From Candidatus Altarchaeales archaeon ex4484_96 (GTDB taxonomy: Archaea > Altiarchaeota > Altiarchaeia > IMC4 > QMZM01), in contig NJDH01000007.1 in assembly GCA_002254405.1 (NCBI GenBank), positions 1 to 21,348 on the forward strand: a stretch of 21,348 nt of DNA. The letters are read 5' to 3'. The position numbers and the translations under genes were made by a program. Positions 1 to 6,896 of the stretch are shown here, piece after piece. Under the pieces are notes generated by a model. That model worked only from the letters and a program-made list of their open reading frames with translations. It searched no databases and was not told the DNA's origin. Within the stretch, counting starts at the first letter, position 1; each line of letters begins with the position of its first letter.

Positions 1-708
1 ATGAGATTGGATGCGAGAGGGGCTACCGGCGTATTGATTACGGGCGGGTGCGATTTAGAGGGCCGTGTTCCCTTAGACAATTATCTTGATGCCATACGTG
101 AGATAAAAAATGAAACAAACCTGGTTTTGATTGCCCACACCGGGTTGATAGACTATGAGGCGGCCAGGGATTTGAGAAAATCCGGTGTCGAGGGCGTTTG
201 TGTTGATGTAGTGGGCTCGGAGAAGGTTACGGCAGAGATATATGGAGTACCCTTTAAGCCCATGGATTACATAAATACCCTGAAATCGCTTGAGCGTGCT
301 CGTTTAGATAACATATCACCCCATATCTGCGTTGGATTGTTTTACGGTAAACTATCCCATGAGTTTAAGGCATTGGATATTGTCTCGGTCATTAAACCAT
401 CTAATGTTGTTATCATAGGGTTGATGAACCTGGACGGCTCCATGATGGAGGATGTGAGAATCAAGGCCGCTGATGTTGGGAGGGTGCTGGCGCAGGCCAG
501 GATTAAATACCAGAAAACCTTTATCTCGCTGGGTTGTGCCAGAGGCAAGGGCGAGGTGAGAGCGAAGATTGATGAATATGCCTGTGAGGCGGGAGTCAAC
601 AACATAGCATTACCCACCCCCAGGGCGTATGTTAAAGCACGGGAACTGGGTTTGAAGATAAATGAATATAAAAGCTGTTGCTCTGTTTTGCCCTCGCGGC
701 TTGGGTGA
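1..708 (+). CDS. Radical SAM protein, biotin-synthase/LipS-like (C-terminal part, cut by window start)
   Basis: This is the C-terminal 235 residues of a radical SAM protein. It aligns along its whole length with the intact protein at 4669-5589: both have a G-G-x-x-L-[DE]-G-x-V-P-L segment, AHTG, [YF]xNTLK-type helix, SPHI-x-VGL-x-YG, SLxCxR and a C-terminal Cys-Cys pair. The intact paralog carries about 75 more residues at its N-terminus, including the CX3CX2C cluster motif, so the ATG at base 1 is internal and the true start lies before the window. Cysteines C179 (SLGCAR) and C226-C227 match C254 and C303-C304 of the paralog and are candidates for binding an auxiliary Fe-S cluster or a sulfur donor. 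Only 5 bases separate it from the next ligase gene. Family knowledge: biotin-synthase-like proteins of this kind act in pairs as archaeal lipoyl synthase (LipS1/LipS2). Whether this copy is part of such a pair or a specialised duplicate is inference. Confidence 0.82.
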   Translation: MRLDARGATGVLITGGCDLEGRVPLDNYLDAIREIKNETNLVLIAHTGLIDYEAARDLRKSGVEGVCVDVVGSEKVTAEIYGVPFKPMDYINTLKSLERARLDNISPHICVGLFYGKLSHEFKALDIVSVIKPSNVVIIGLMNLDGSMMEDVRIKAADVGRVLAQARIKYQKTFISLGCARGKGEVRAKIDEYACEAGVNNIALPTPRAYVKARELGLKINEYKSCCSVLPSRLG

Positions 709-713
709 TTTAT

Positions 714-1493
714 ATGGTTCGTTTCGTTGATGCGGGGGCTGTTGACGGGGTATACGCTGGCGCTCTTCTGGAGGCTGTGATGAAGGCTGTTGAGGAGGAT
801 AAAGCCGATAATACCCTTCTTTTCTGGCGGCCTGATGCGCCAACAATATATCTCGGGTTCCACCAGAGGGTCGGCGTTGAAGTAAATGTTGAGGCAGCTG
901 AGAGGATGGATATCCCGGTTGTGAGACGTGTCCTCGGGGGTGGAACGGGTTTCTGCGATGAAAACCAGGTAATCTATAATTTAATTTATCGTATGGCAGA
1001 CAGTAAACTGCCTTACAGGCCGGCTGACGTATACCAGCATACCCTTAAGGGCCTGGTTTATGCGCTGCGGGATTTGGGATTAGATTCGGTTGAAATAGAC
1101 GAGAAAAGATACGGGGTTTATGTGGGTGGTAAAAAGATTTCCGGCAGCGGGCAGATTTCCGCCCGGGGTGTGGTGAACTCAGGCGGTAGTTTTCTAATCG
1201 ACTTCGATTTCGAAAAAATGGATGCTGTGCTCCTTGACCCGGTTAAAAACCTGAGAGCGGGTGTTCTAAAAGCCCAAGATGGTATGACTTATCTTAGAAG
1301 GGAGGTGGGCGACATATCGGTTGAGGAGGCGGCGAAATATCTCAAAGGCGGTTTCAGCAGACTGCTTGGCGGATTAGATGATGATGTTTTAAGCGGGTTG
1401 GAGGTGGATTCGGCATATAAGCTTCTTGATAAATACAAAAGCAGGGAGTGGATTTATCGGGCCGATATCAGGTTTGAGAGGAGAAGCATATGA
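714..1493 (+). CDS. Lipoate/octanoate-protein ligase A-like protein (paralog 1)
   Basis: This 259-residue protein belongs to the LplA/LipB/BirA-like ligase fold. It shows the family motifs RRxLGGG at residues 71-77 and GGKKISGSGQ at 138-147, which contains the lysine that contacts the lipoyl-adenylate. I chose ATG 714 because it lies 5 bases after the upstream stop and gives the expected N-terminus; the longer frame from 678 would overlap the previous gene. It ends in an ATGA overlap with the flavoprotein gene, so translation is probably coupled. Unlike the second ligase (2872-3705), it has no LplB gene beside it and lacks the Asn-Asp pair before the KKISG lysine. The usual His-Asp after the GGG motif reads Cys-Asp (C81). 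It could be an octanoyl or lipoyl transferase, a ligase for a particular carrier, or a partner that shares the same LplB. The fold is secure; the exact reaction is not. Confidence 0.8.
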   Translation: MVRFVDAGAVDGVYAGALLEAVMKAVEEDKADNTLLFWRPDAPTIYLGFHQRVGVEVNVEAAERMDIPVVRRVLGGGTGFCDENQVIYNLIYRMADSKLPYRPADVYQHTLKGLVYALRDLGLDSVEIDEKRYGVYVGGKKISGSGQISARGVVNSGGSFLIDFDFEKMDAVLLDPVKNLRAGVLKAQDGMTYLRREVGDISVEEAAKYLKGGFSRLLGGLDDDVLSGLEVDSAYKLLDKYKSREWIYRADIRFERRSI

Positions 1494-2539
1494 AAGAATA
1501 TGATTTGGTGGTCGTGGGGGCGGGACCGGCTGGCTGCACTGCAGCCGGGCTTGTTGCTGCTCAGGGATTTAATGTGGTGGTACTCGAAAAAAAGGATAAG
1601 CCGGGTTATTCTCCCTGCGCGGGTTATGTTTCTGCGATGGATTATCCTGTTTACCTGGATAAGAAGGTTGTCGAGCAACAGATTGAGTCCATGAGCATAC
1701 ACCGGCCTTCGGGGAAAACCCAATCCCACCCGATTAGGGGGTTTAATGTTGACAGAAGAGGATTCGACCAGGCATTAGCCGGATATGCTGGGGAGATGGG
1801 AGCACGGATGTTGTTTGACTCTGAGCTGTCCTCTGTTTCGGGTGGGGATGTGATATTGTCTGATGGTAGAATCATACAGGGTAAGGTTGTTTTGGGGGCT
1901 GATGGTGTTTTCTCGAAAACAGCGGCCTGCATGGGTCAAAGAAACGATTACGTATCTTCCATACAGTATCACATGAGCGGTTGTGTTGTTTCCACAGATG
2001 TTAACGAGATATTTTTTGATATTGATTATGCCCCCGGATGTTATGTTTGGGTTTTTCCATCAGGTGAAGATAAAGCCAGGGTGGGTTTAGCCCTTAGAAT
2101 GCATCTAGCCCAAAGCAGCCCGAAAGATTATCTTGATTCATTCATCAAACAACATCAGGATTTTTTTCCCTCGGCGCGCATAGATTATATCTCAGGCGGG
2201 GCCATCCCCGTGGGGGGATTACATGCAAGGCTCGTATACGGCAATATTTTGCTTGTGGGGGATGCCGCCGGATTAGCGGACCCCATCACAGGCGGGGGCA
2301 TCAGCTATGGATTGCTTTCAGCCAGGCTTGCTGCGAGGGTAATATGCGAGGCTCTTGAAGGGAATAAAGTATCTTCTCATCTAAAACGATACGATAAACT
2401 AATGAACAGGGTGCTTGGGCCTCGTTTCATGAAGGCGTCTTTTAAGAGGAAAATACTGGATTCCATTATAAACAACATGGATTTAGAGTCTAATCTTGAG
2501 CTTATCTGGCCGACCTATAAGCGATACTGGAGTGAATGA
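1490..2539 (+). CDS. lipT: FAD-dependent oxidoreductase of the geranylgeranyl-reductase type, LipT-like
   Basis: This 349-residue flavoprotein has an N-terminal dinucleotide-binding GAGPAG motif at about residues 11-16 and a PCAGY segment near 43-47, where relatives place a conserved Cys-Gly. It also has NVDRRGFD, GADG, and the second FAD motif VGDAAGLADPITGGG in the C-terminal half. These define the geranylgeranyl-reductase/halogenase-like flavin family. Many archaeal members saturate membrane lipids, but this gene lies inside a lipoate island, starting in an ATGA overlap with an LplA-like gene. Family knowledge: in bacterial sulfur-oxidation loci and related archaeal loci, a flavoprotein of this type called LipT accompanies LipS1/LipS2 and the ligase, and is proposed to feed electrons to the radical SAM enzymes. 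The LipT assignment rests on gene context. A lipid reductase role is the main alternative. Confidence 0.75.
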   Translation: MKEYDLVVVGAGPAGCTAAGLVAAQGFNVVVLEKKDKPGYSPCAGYVSAMDYPVYLDKKVVEQQIESMSIHRPSGKTQSHPIRGFNVDRRGFDQALAGYAGEMGARMLFDSELSSVSGGDVILSDGRIIQGKVVLGADGVFSKTAACMGQRNDYVSSIQYHMSGCVVSTDVNEIFFDIDYAPGCYVWVFPSGEDKARVGLALRMHLAQSSPKDYLDSFIKQHQDFFPSARIDYISGGAIPVGGLHARLVYGNILLVGDAAGLADPITGGGISYGLLSARLAARVICEALEGNKVSSHLKRYDKLMNRVLGPRFMKASFKRKILDSIINNMDLESNLELIWPTYKRYWSE

Positions 2540-2544
2540 AAAAA

Positions 2545-2556
2545 GGATTTATTTGA
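2545..2556 (+). promoter_or_regulatory. TATA-like box upstream of lplB
   Basis: The 37-base gap after the flavoprotein gene contains GGATTTATTTGA. Its TTTATTTG core is centred about 25 bases before the lplB ATG, the spacing expected for an archaeal leaderless transcript. No ribosome binding site precedes the ATG. It suggests that lplB and the genes after it can be transcribed separately from the upstream block. A second AT-rich run (TTTAAAG) is too close to the start to fit as well. Confidence 0.4.
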
Positions 2557-2576
2557 TTTAAAGAACATATTTTTTC

Positions 2577-2879
2577 ATGGACCGTTTTGCAGGCATGAGC
2601 GAAGGTTTACATAAGGCTAAAAGCGGGCTGATTAGGGCCCTAATCAAGGTGGAAGACAACAGGTTAACGGATGTTGTGATAGGAGGGGATTTTATCCTGG
2701 TTCCGGAGTACTACATCGACAGGATGGAGAAAGCCCTTATAGGGGCTGAGGCCTCTAATAGGGAGATAAGCAAACGTCTGGAGGTTTTCTTTGAAAACGA
2801 GAGTTTCCAGTCTCCTGCAACAGGACCGGATGATTTCGCGAGAGCTTTCGCTGCGGCTCTGGAGGCGCAAAATGGCTGA
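2577..2879 (+). CDS. lplB: Lipoate-protein ligase accessory subunit LplB
   Basis: This 100-residue protein matches the small accessory domain of lipoate ligase, which in bacteria is the C-terminal domain of LplA and in many archaea is a separate gene. It shows the expected pattern: a Lys-rich start KAKSGLIRA, a beta strand IKVEDNRL, an xGDFxxxPE segment (GGDFILVPE), then helices holding a Glu/Lys-rich stretch ending in a hydrophobic ALEAQ. Family knowledge: LplB is needed with LplA to activate lipoate or octanoate to the acyl-adenylate. It overlaps the start of lplA by 8 bases, so the two subunits are made together. The context makes the call strong even though the protein is short. Confidence 0.85.
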   Translation: MDRFAGMSEGLHKAKSGLIRALIKVEDNRLTDVVIGGDFILVPEYYIDRMEKALIGAEASNREISKRLEVFFENESFQSPATGPDDFARAFAAALEAQNG

Positions 2880-3705
2880 TGAATTAAGGTTCATTGATTT
2901 CGGCCTAATCAAGCCGGCGAAGATTATGGCAGCAACCGAGGCCATGTATCGGCTGGCCGACAGGGAGGGCACATCTGTTGGATACATATGGCATCCCGTG
3001 AAATCGATTATACTCGGGTACTCCCAGATTGTGGAAAAAGAATTTAATGTTGAGAGATCCACTAATTTAGGATACGAGCTGACGAGAAGAATAAGCGGCG
3101 GTGGGGTTGCATTCGCATCAGAGGACTCCCAGATACAATATGGGTTCATAGGCAACATGCGCGAGTACAGCATACCGTTTGACATAATAGAATCCTATGA
3201 AATGATATGTCAGATTATGAGCTACGCGCTTGAAAAATTCGGGCTTAAAGGCGTGTTCAAACCCATAAACGATGTTTTATGCAACGGCAAAAAGATTTCC
3301 GGCTCCGCGCAGACCAGGGGAAACCAGGTTGTTTTACAAAACGGGACTTTGCTCTCTGATATGAACATCAGGGAGATGCTTACCTGCTGCAATATTCCTC
3401 TCGAAAAAATATCCGATAAGGGAATCAGCTCTGTTGAGGAGAGGCTTACCGACCTGAAAAGAGAGCTTAACCGGGAGGTGGGTCTTGATGAGGTCAGGGA
3501 AGCGATGCTTTATGGTTTTGAGCAAACCTTTGATGTTACACTATCTATGGATGAGCTGAACGCTAAAGAGAAAAAACTGACCGATAGTCTTCTGCCGAAA
3601 TACTATGATAGGGATTGGATTTACCGGCACAGCAGCAAAAAAACATCCTTTGGTTCATATGAGAGCAGCATGGAAATCAGGGAGTTTGGTGTAGATGAGG
3701 GATAA
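2872..3705 (+). CDS. lplA: Lipoate-protein ligase A, catalytic subunit
   Basis: This 277-residue ligase has RRISGGG at residues 72-78, followed by VAFASEDSQIQYGF in place of the common VFHD-x-N-x-N strand. It also has an Asn-Asp before NGKKISGSAQ at residues 138-147, which holds the lysine that binds the acyl-adenylate. With LplB it should attach octanoate or lipoate to the lysine of the carrier protein, acting in the cytoplasm. ATG 2872 is chosen because it gives the normal N-terminus MADELRFIDFG and overlaps the lplB stop; a longer frame from 2791 would lie inside lplB. The 3' end overlaps the following radical SAM gene by 11 bases. It is a distant paralog of the ligase at 714-1493, and this copy is the standard LplAB ligase because LplB is adjacent. 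Confidence 0.9.
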   Translation: MADELRFIDFGLIKPAKIMAATEAMYRLADREGTSVGYIWHPVKSIILGYSQIVEKEFNVERSTNLGYELTRRISGGGVAFASEDSQIQYGFIGNMREYSIPFDIIESYEMICQIMSYALEKFGLKGVFKPINDVLCNGKKISGSAQTRGNQVVLQNGTLLSDMNIREMLTCCNIPLEKISDKGISSVEERLTDLKRELNREVGLDEVREAMLYGFEQTFDVTLSMDELNAKEKKLTDSLLPKYYDRDWIYRHSSKKTSFGSYESSMEIREFGVDEG

Positions 3706-4672
3706 GCTGAGAGTATCCATGGGAACCCTGAAGGTTTTGGGTTTAGAGCTTTTATCAACCGATGCTGATACGACCACAGCTTATCTACAAACCTATCACC
3801 CAGCTAAATGCAGGGCTAACTGCCTTTTCTGCGCTCAGGCCAGGGGTTCATCAGCTGATTTGACTTATATCGCCCGGGGTGTTTACCCGCCAAGGGATAC
3901 TGAATCTGTTGTTTCTCGAATCGGGGTGGCCTACGAGCATGGTCTGCTTGAGAGGGCCTGCATTCAGACTATGAATTACCCGGATTTATTAGATGATCTC
4001 ATGTTTCTTGTTGATAGGCTGGGGAACAAATCCGATATTCCTGTTTCGGTGAGCGTTTTTCCTGTTGGGGTTGATAATCTAAGAAGACTAAAAAATGCGG
4101 GAGTGGATAGGATTGTGGTCCCGCTTGATGCGGCCACCCCGAAATTGTTTGATAGGATTAAGGGAGCCTCATCCGGCTCGCCTTACAGCTGGGATACGCA
4201 TAGAATTTTTCTTGATAAGGCGGTTGAGGTCTTTGGTTCAGGCAAGGTTGGAACCCATCTCATAATCGGGTTGGGGGAGTCAGTGGATGAAGCCCTTGGC
4301 TTGATTGACGAACTCGCAGGTGAGGGGATTTATACGGCGTTGTTCGCCTACACCCCCATAGAAAAAACCCAGCTTGGCGGGGGACCGCCTGATATCAGGG
4401 TCTACAGGATAATCCAGCTGGCTTCTTACCTGATAGAGCAGGGTATTTCATCATTTGATAAAATGAGTTATTCAGGTGAGCCGGATTATGGGGTATCAGA
4501 TAGATTACTTGATGAGATTGTTTCATCTGGTGCGCCTTTTCGGACCAGGGGGTGTCCGGGCTGCAACAGGCCTTATTCCACGGAGAAACCGGGTGGCGTG
4601 TGCTATAACTACCCCCGCAGGCTTGGGAAAAGAGATCTGGATTTGGTCTTGGAGCAGTTGGGTTTAAGATGA
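3695..4672 (+). CDS. Radical SAM protein, biotin-synthase-related, lipoyl synthase component (LipS1/LipS2 type)
   Basis: This 325-residue protein has the radical SAM cluster motif CX3CX2C at C39, C43 and C46 (KCRANCLFCAQA). A second cysteine group near the C-terminus, CPGC plus a further Cys (C287, C290, C303), probably holds an auxiliary Fe-S cluster that could supply sulfur. It resembles the biotin-synthase-related archaeal family rather than classical BioB or LipA. Family knowledge: two such proteins together act as lipoyl synthase in Thermococcus, inserting sulfur at C6 and C8 of the octanoyl group on the carrier. The neighbours (LplB, LplA, a second radical SAM protein, a GcvH-like carrier) support that role. 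I cannot tell from sequence alone whether it is the LipS1 or the LipS2 member, so no symbol is given. Translation may start at ATG 3695 or at ATG 3719. Confidence 0.85.
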   Translation: MRDKLRVSMGTLKVLGLELLSTDADTTTAYLQTYHPAKCRANCLFCAQARGSSADLTYIARGVYPPRDTESVVSRIGVAYEHGLLERACIQTMNYPDLLDDLMFLVDRLGNKSDIPVSVSVFPVGVDNLRRLKNAGVDRIVVPLDAATPKLFDRIKGASSGSPYSWDTHRIFLDKAVEVFGSGKVGTHLIIGLGESVDEALGLIDELAGEGIYTALFAYTPIEKTQLGGGPPDIRVYRIIQLASYLIEQGISSFDKMSYSGEPDYGVSDRLLDEIVSSGAPFRTRGCPGCNRPYSTEKPGGVCYNYPRRLGKRDLDLVLEQLGLR

Positions 4673-5589
4673 GTTTTGAGAGACTGAGGAATCTGGGTTT
4701 AGATGAGCTGAAGCAGAGGGCTTTTGAGGTGAGGGGGAAATATTTTGGGGGGGATATTTTTTTCTACAGGAAGCCTTATACGCCAGTTTCTTTCACGGGA
4801 GTCGAATGCGAGCTCGCATGCAAGCACTGTAATCGGCATTATCTTAAACATATGATGTCTTTTAGCGGAGAGCGGGGGCTTATTAAGCTGGCTCATAAAC
4901 TAAGAGATGAGCAGGTTAAGGGTTTGGTCTTAAGCGGGGGAAGCAGATTGGATGGCTCAGTCCCCCTCTATGATTACGCTAAAATTCTCTCGCAGATAAA
5001 AAAGGACACTTCCCTGAGATTAAACGCTCACACAGGCATCTTAAACGATAATCAGGCTAAGGGTTATTCCATGTTCCTTGATGCAGCCTTAACGGATGTG
5101 ATAGGAGACGGAGACACTATAAGGCAGATACTTGGGTTAAAAAATAAACCATCTGATTACAGGAATACCCTTAAATTGCTTGAGGGTTACGGGGTAAAAA
5201 ACCTCTCACCGCATATTATCGTGGGATTGCATTACGGGCGGATTAGAGGAGAATATAATGCGCTTAAGCTTCTTGAGGGTTTGAATTTAAGCAATATCGT
5301 GGTTGTGGTTTTTATTCCAACCCAGGGTACTATGATGCAAAACTGCAATCCACCGGATGTGGATGAGGTGGCCAGATTCGCCTGTGTTGCGAAAATAAAA
5401 TACCCGCGCACTCATTTAAGTCTAAGCTGCGTCAGACCCGGCGGAGCCTATCGTCTTAATCTGGATAAGGCTTTAGTGGACTCCGGGGTAACCAAAATAG
5501 CCCTGCCCTCGAAGGCGGCATACCGGGAAGCCAAGAAGCTTGGTCTTGTGATTGAGGAGATTAATGAATCGCGATGTTGTTCGTGGTGA
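4669..5589 (+). CDS. Radical SAM protein, biotin-synthase homolog, second lipoyl synthase component
   Basis: This 306-residue protein has CX3CX2C at C47, C51 and C54 (ECELACKHC). Then come GGxxLDG near residues 90-96, AHTG at 120-123, SPHIIVGLHYG at about 180-190, a PTxGTMM loop near 217-223, SLSCVR with C254, and a terminal Cys-Cys (C303-C304). It differs from the preceding radical SAM protein but is a clear paralog of the truncated one at 1-708. It starts in an ATGA overlap with the previous gene, as expected for two subunits working on the same substrate. The best reading is that this and the 3695-4672 protein form the LipS1/LipS2 lipoyl synthase pair. The cysteines kept between the two paralogs (SLxCxR and CC) are candidate auxiliary-cluster ligands. 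Which LipS it is remains open. Confidence 0.85.
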   Translation: MSFERLRNLGLDELKQRAFEVRGKYFGGDIFFYRKPYTPVSFTGVECELACKHCNRHYLKHMMSFSGERGLIKLAHKLRDEQVKGLVLSGGSRLDGSVPLYDYAKILSQIKKDTSLRLNAHTGILNDNQAKGYSMFLDAALTDVIGDGDTIRQILGLKNKPSDYRNTLKLLEGYGVKNLSPHIIVGLHYGRIRGEYNALKLLEGLNLSNIVVVVFIPTQGTMMQNCNPPDVDEVARFACVAKIKYPRTHLSLSCVRPGGAYRLNLDKALVDSGVTKIALPSKAAYREAKKLGLVIEEINESRCCSW

Positions 5590-5608
5590 AATCGATTAGA
5601 GAATAAAA

Positions 5609-6469
5609 ATGGATTTATTGGCTGAGGCGGGGGGATTAAAGCTTTGGATGGATGATAGTTGGAGTGTTTCTTTTTTCTCAAGCCCTTATGTAGGTCACAG
5701 GCTGCTTTCGGCTGTTGACATATACCAGGGGGCGGATTTCGGGGAAGAGGCTTTTTCTCCGGTCTCTGGTGTGGTGCACAAGATTATGAGATTCGATTCA
5801 CCCTCCCCGGGTGGTGGGAGCCTGCCAGAGTATCTTATCCTGATAGGAAAAAACCATTCTCTTGCGAGAATAATGCATGTTGAGCCTTCTGTTTCGGAGG
5901 GGGAGCTTGTGCGGGTGGGTGAGCCCATAGGTATTTTCATAAAAAACGGTTTTTTCTCTTACTGGGTTGATGCGGGAATGCATGTGGAGGTCAGAAAGAA
6001 AACAAGTATAATGAGATCCACAGGCGGCCTGGAATTGAAACCCGCACCCGCCTTGACCGAAACAAATGGGTATTCAGATGAGAGTGTATCGCTTAAGGGG
6101 AGGGTTATGCGCTCAACCGAGAGAAACACTGTTGTTGAGTTAAATCACGAAAACAATGTTAAGGTTGGAGACAAGATATGCAGGGTGGATGGAACCACCT
6201 CATTAGACTACTGCGGTCTTTTGGGCGCATATGATTTGGGTTCGGTGGTTTATTTTAATGGAATCGAATTAGGTAAGGTTAAACATAAGGGCTCGTATAT
6301 GAGCCTGGTTGAAAACAACCCCCTAATCGTATATGTGGATGGCACACGGTTTAGGGGTTTGTCTTTTGGTCTCGGGTGTGAGAGAATAAAGCTCTTACCC
6401 CCCCACTATCCCGGACCCGTATATGAGAGGGATAGTATGTTGGATGTGGTGATAGAAAATGAAGGTTGA
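5609..6469 (+). CDS. Unknown protein with degenerate M23/LytM-like barrel, in the lipoate operon
   Basis: I do not recognise this 286-residue protein as a characterised family. Residues about 25-130 follow the M23/LytM metallopeptidase pattern: VDIY (D37), a SPVSGVV turn at 50-56, H90 followed by V-x-x-GE-x-VRVGEPIG, and MHVEVRK at 124-130. However, the first His of the HxxxD motif is Leu33, and the first His of the terminal HxH motif is Gly, so the zinc site looks broken and peptidase activity is unlikely. M23 and lipoyl/biotinyl domains share the barrel-sandwich type of fold. Residues 150-286 are beta-rich and unassigned, with a GLLGAYDLGS segment. There is no signal peptide, so it is probably cytoplasmic. 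It lies 19 bases after a radical SAM gene and overlaps the GcvH-like gene by 11 bases, so it is made with them. A scaffold or carrier-handling role in lipoylation is only inference. Confidence 0.6.
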   Translation: MDLLAEAGGLKLWMDDSWSVSFFSSPYVGHRLLSAVDIYQGADFGEEAFSPVSGVVHKIMRFDSPSPGGGSLPEYLILIGKNHSLARIMHVEPSVSEGELVRVGEPIGIFIKNGFFSYWVDAGMHVEVRKKTSIMRSTGGLELKPAPALTETNGYSDESVSLKGRVMRSTERNTVVELNHENNVKVGDKICRVDGTTSLDYCGLLGAYDLGSVVYFNGIELGKVKHKGSYMSLVENNPLIVYVDGTRFRGLSFGLGCERIKLLPPHYPGPVYERDSMLDVVIENEG

Positions 6470-6896
6470 TGAATTTATGTTCCCAAACGAGCTGAAATAT
6501 ATGAAGGGACATATGTGGGTGAGCCTTGAAGGGAAAAAAGCCTTGTTAGGTTTGACTTCTCTAGGAGCCTCCCTTTCTAAGGAGATAGTGCACATTGACC
6601 TCCCGCTTGAGGATGAGGTCTTTGAGGCGCTTGAGCCGCTTGCCTCATTTGAGACCATTAAATCGGTGACTGAGGTGAACAGCCCCTTCAGGTGCAGGGT
6701 TCTAAAGACCAACCAGCTTTTACTTGATAAGCCCTCGCTATTGAACAAGGACCCGTATGCTAGGGGATGGATTGCTCAAATAGAGGCCCTCGATGAAATC
6801 CCGCAGGATGAACTGATGAACGTGGGTGAGGCTGTTAAATACTATAAACAGATTCTGTCAGCCGAAAGAGATAAATACAAGGGAATATATGAGTGA
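6459..6896 (+). CDS. gcvH: Glycine cleavage H-protein-like lipoyl carrier
   Basis: This 145-residue protein follows GcvH closely: HMWV near residue 18, LLGLTSLGASL, IVHIDLP, then ETIKSVTEVNSP with K68 in the lipoylation position, and KPSLLNKDPYARGW near 105-118. It should carry the octanoyl and then lipoyl group made by the upstream LplAB and LipS proteins. The turn that usually reads PVSG is PFRC here, putting Cys79 close to the lipoyl arm. No GcvT, GcvP or 2-oxoacid dehydrogenase gene is in the window, so the enzyme it serves is unknown. It could be a glycine cleavage system elsewhere, or a specialised lipoate-binding protein like LbpA of the sulfur-oxidising Hdr system. It overlaps the preceding gene by 11 bases, and its stop overlaps the next gene's GTG. 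The family call is firm; the gcvH symbol names the family, not a proven function. Confidence 0.88.
   Translation: MKVDEFMFPNELKYMKGHMWVSLEGKKALLGLTSLGASLSKEIVHIDLPLEDEVFEALEPLASFETIKSVTEVNSPFRCRVLKTNQLLLDKPSLLNKDPYARGWIAQIEALDEIPQDELMNVGEAVKYYKQILSAERDKYKGIYE

Noticed and set aside
1..708. Complete gene starting at the ATG at base 1
   Set aside because: The paralog at 4669-5589 has about 75 further N-terminal residues with the CX3CX2C motif, so this ATG is internal and the gene is cut by the window edge.
342..863. Minus-strand frame of 173 codons across the end of the radical SAM gene and the start of the ligase
   Set aside because: It lies opposite two well-supported genes, has no domain I can recognise, and is low in plausible start context.
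3695..5589. Classical biotin synthase (BioB) pair
   Set aside because: No other biotin genes are nearby. The neighbours are LplA, LplB and a lipoyl carrier, and the C-terminal cysteine patterns suit the LipS type better.
5609..6469. Active M23 zinc peptidase
   Set aside because: The first His of HxxxD and the first His of HxH are replaced, there is no signal peptide, and the gene lies in a cytoplasmic cofactor operon.
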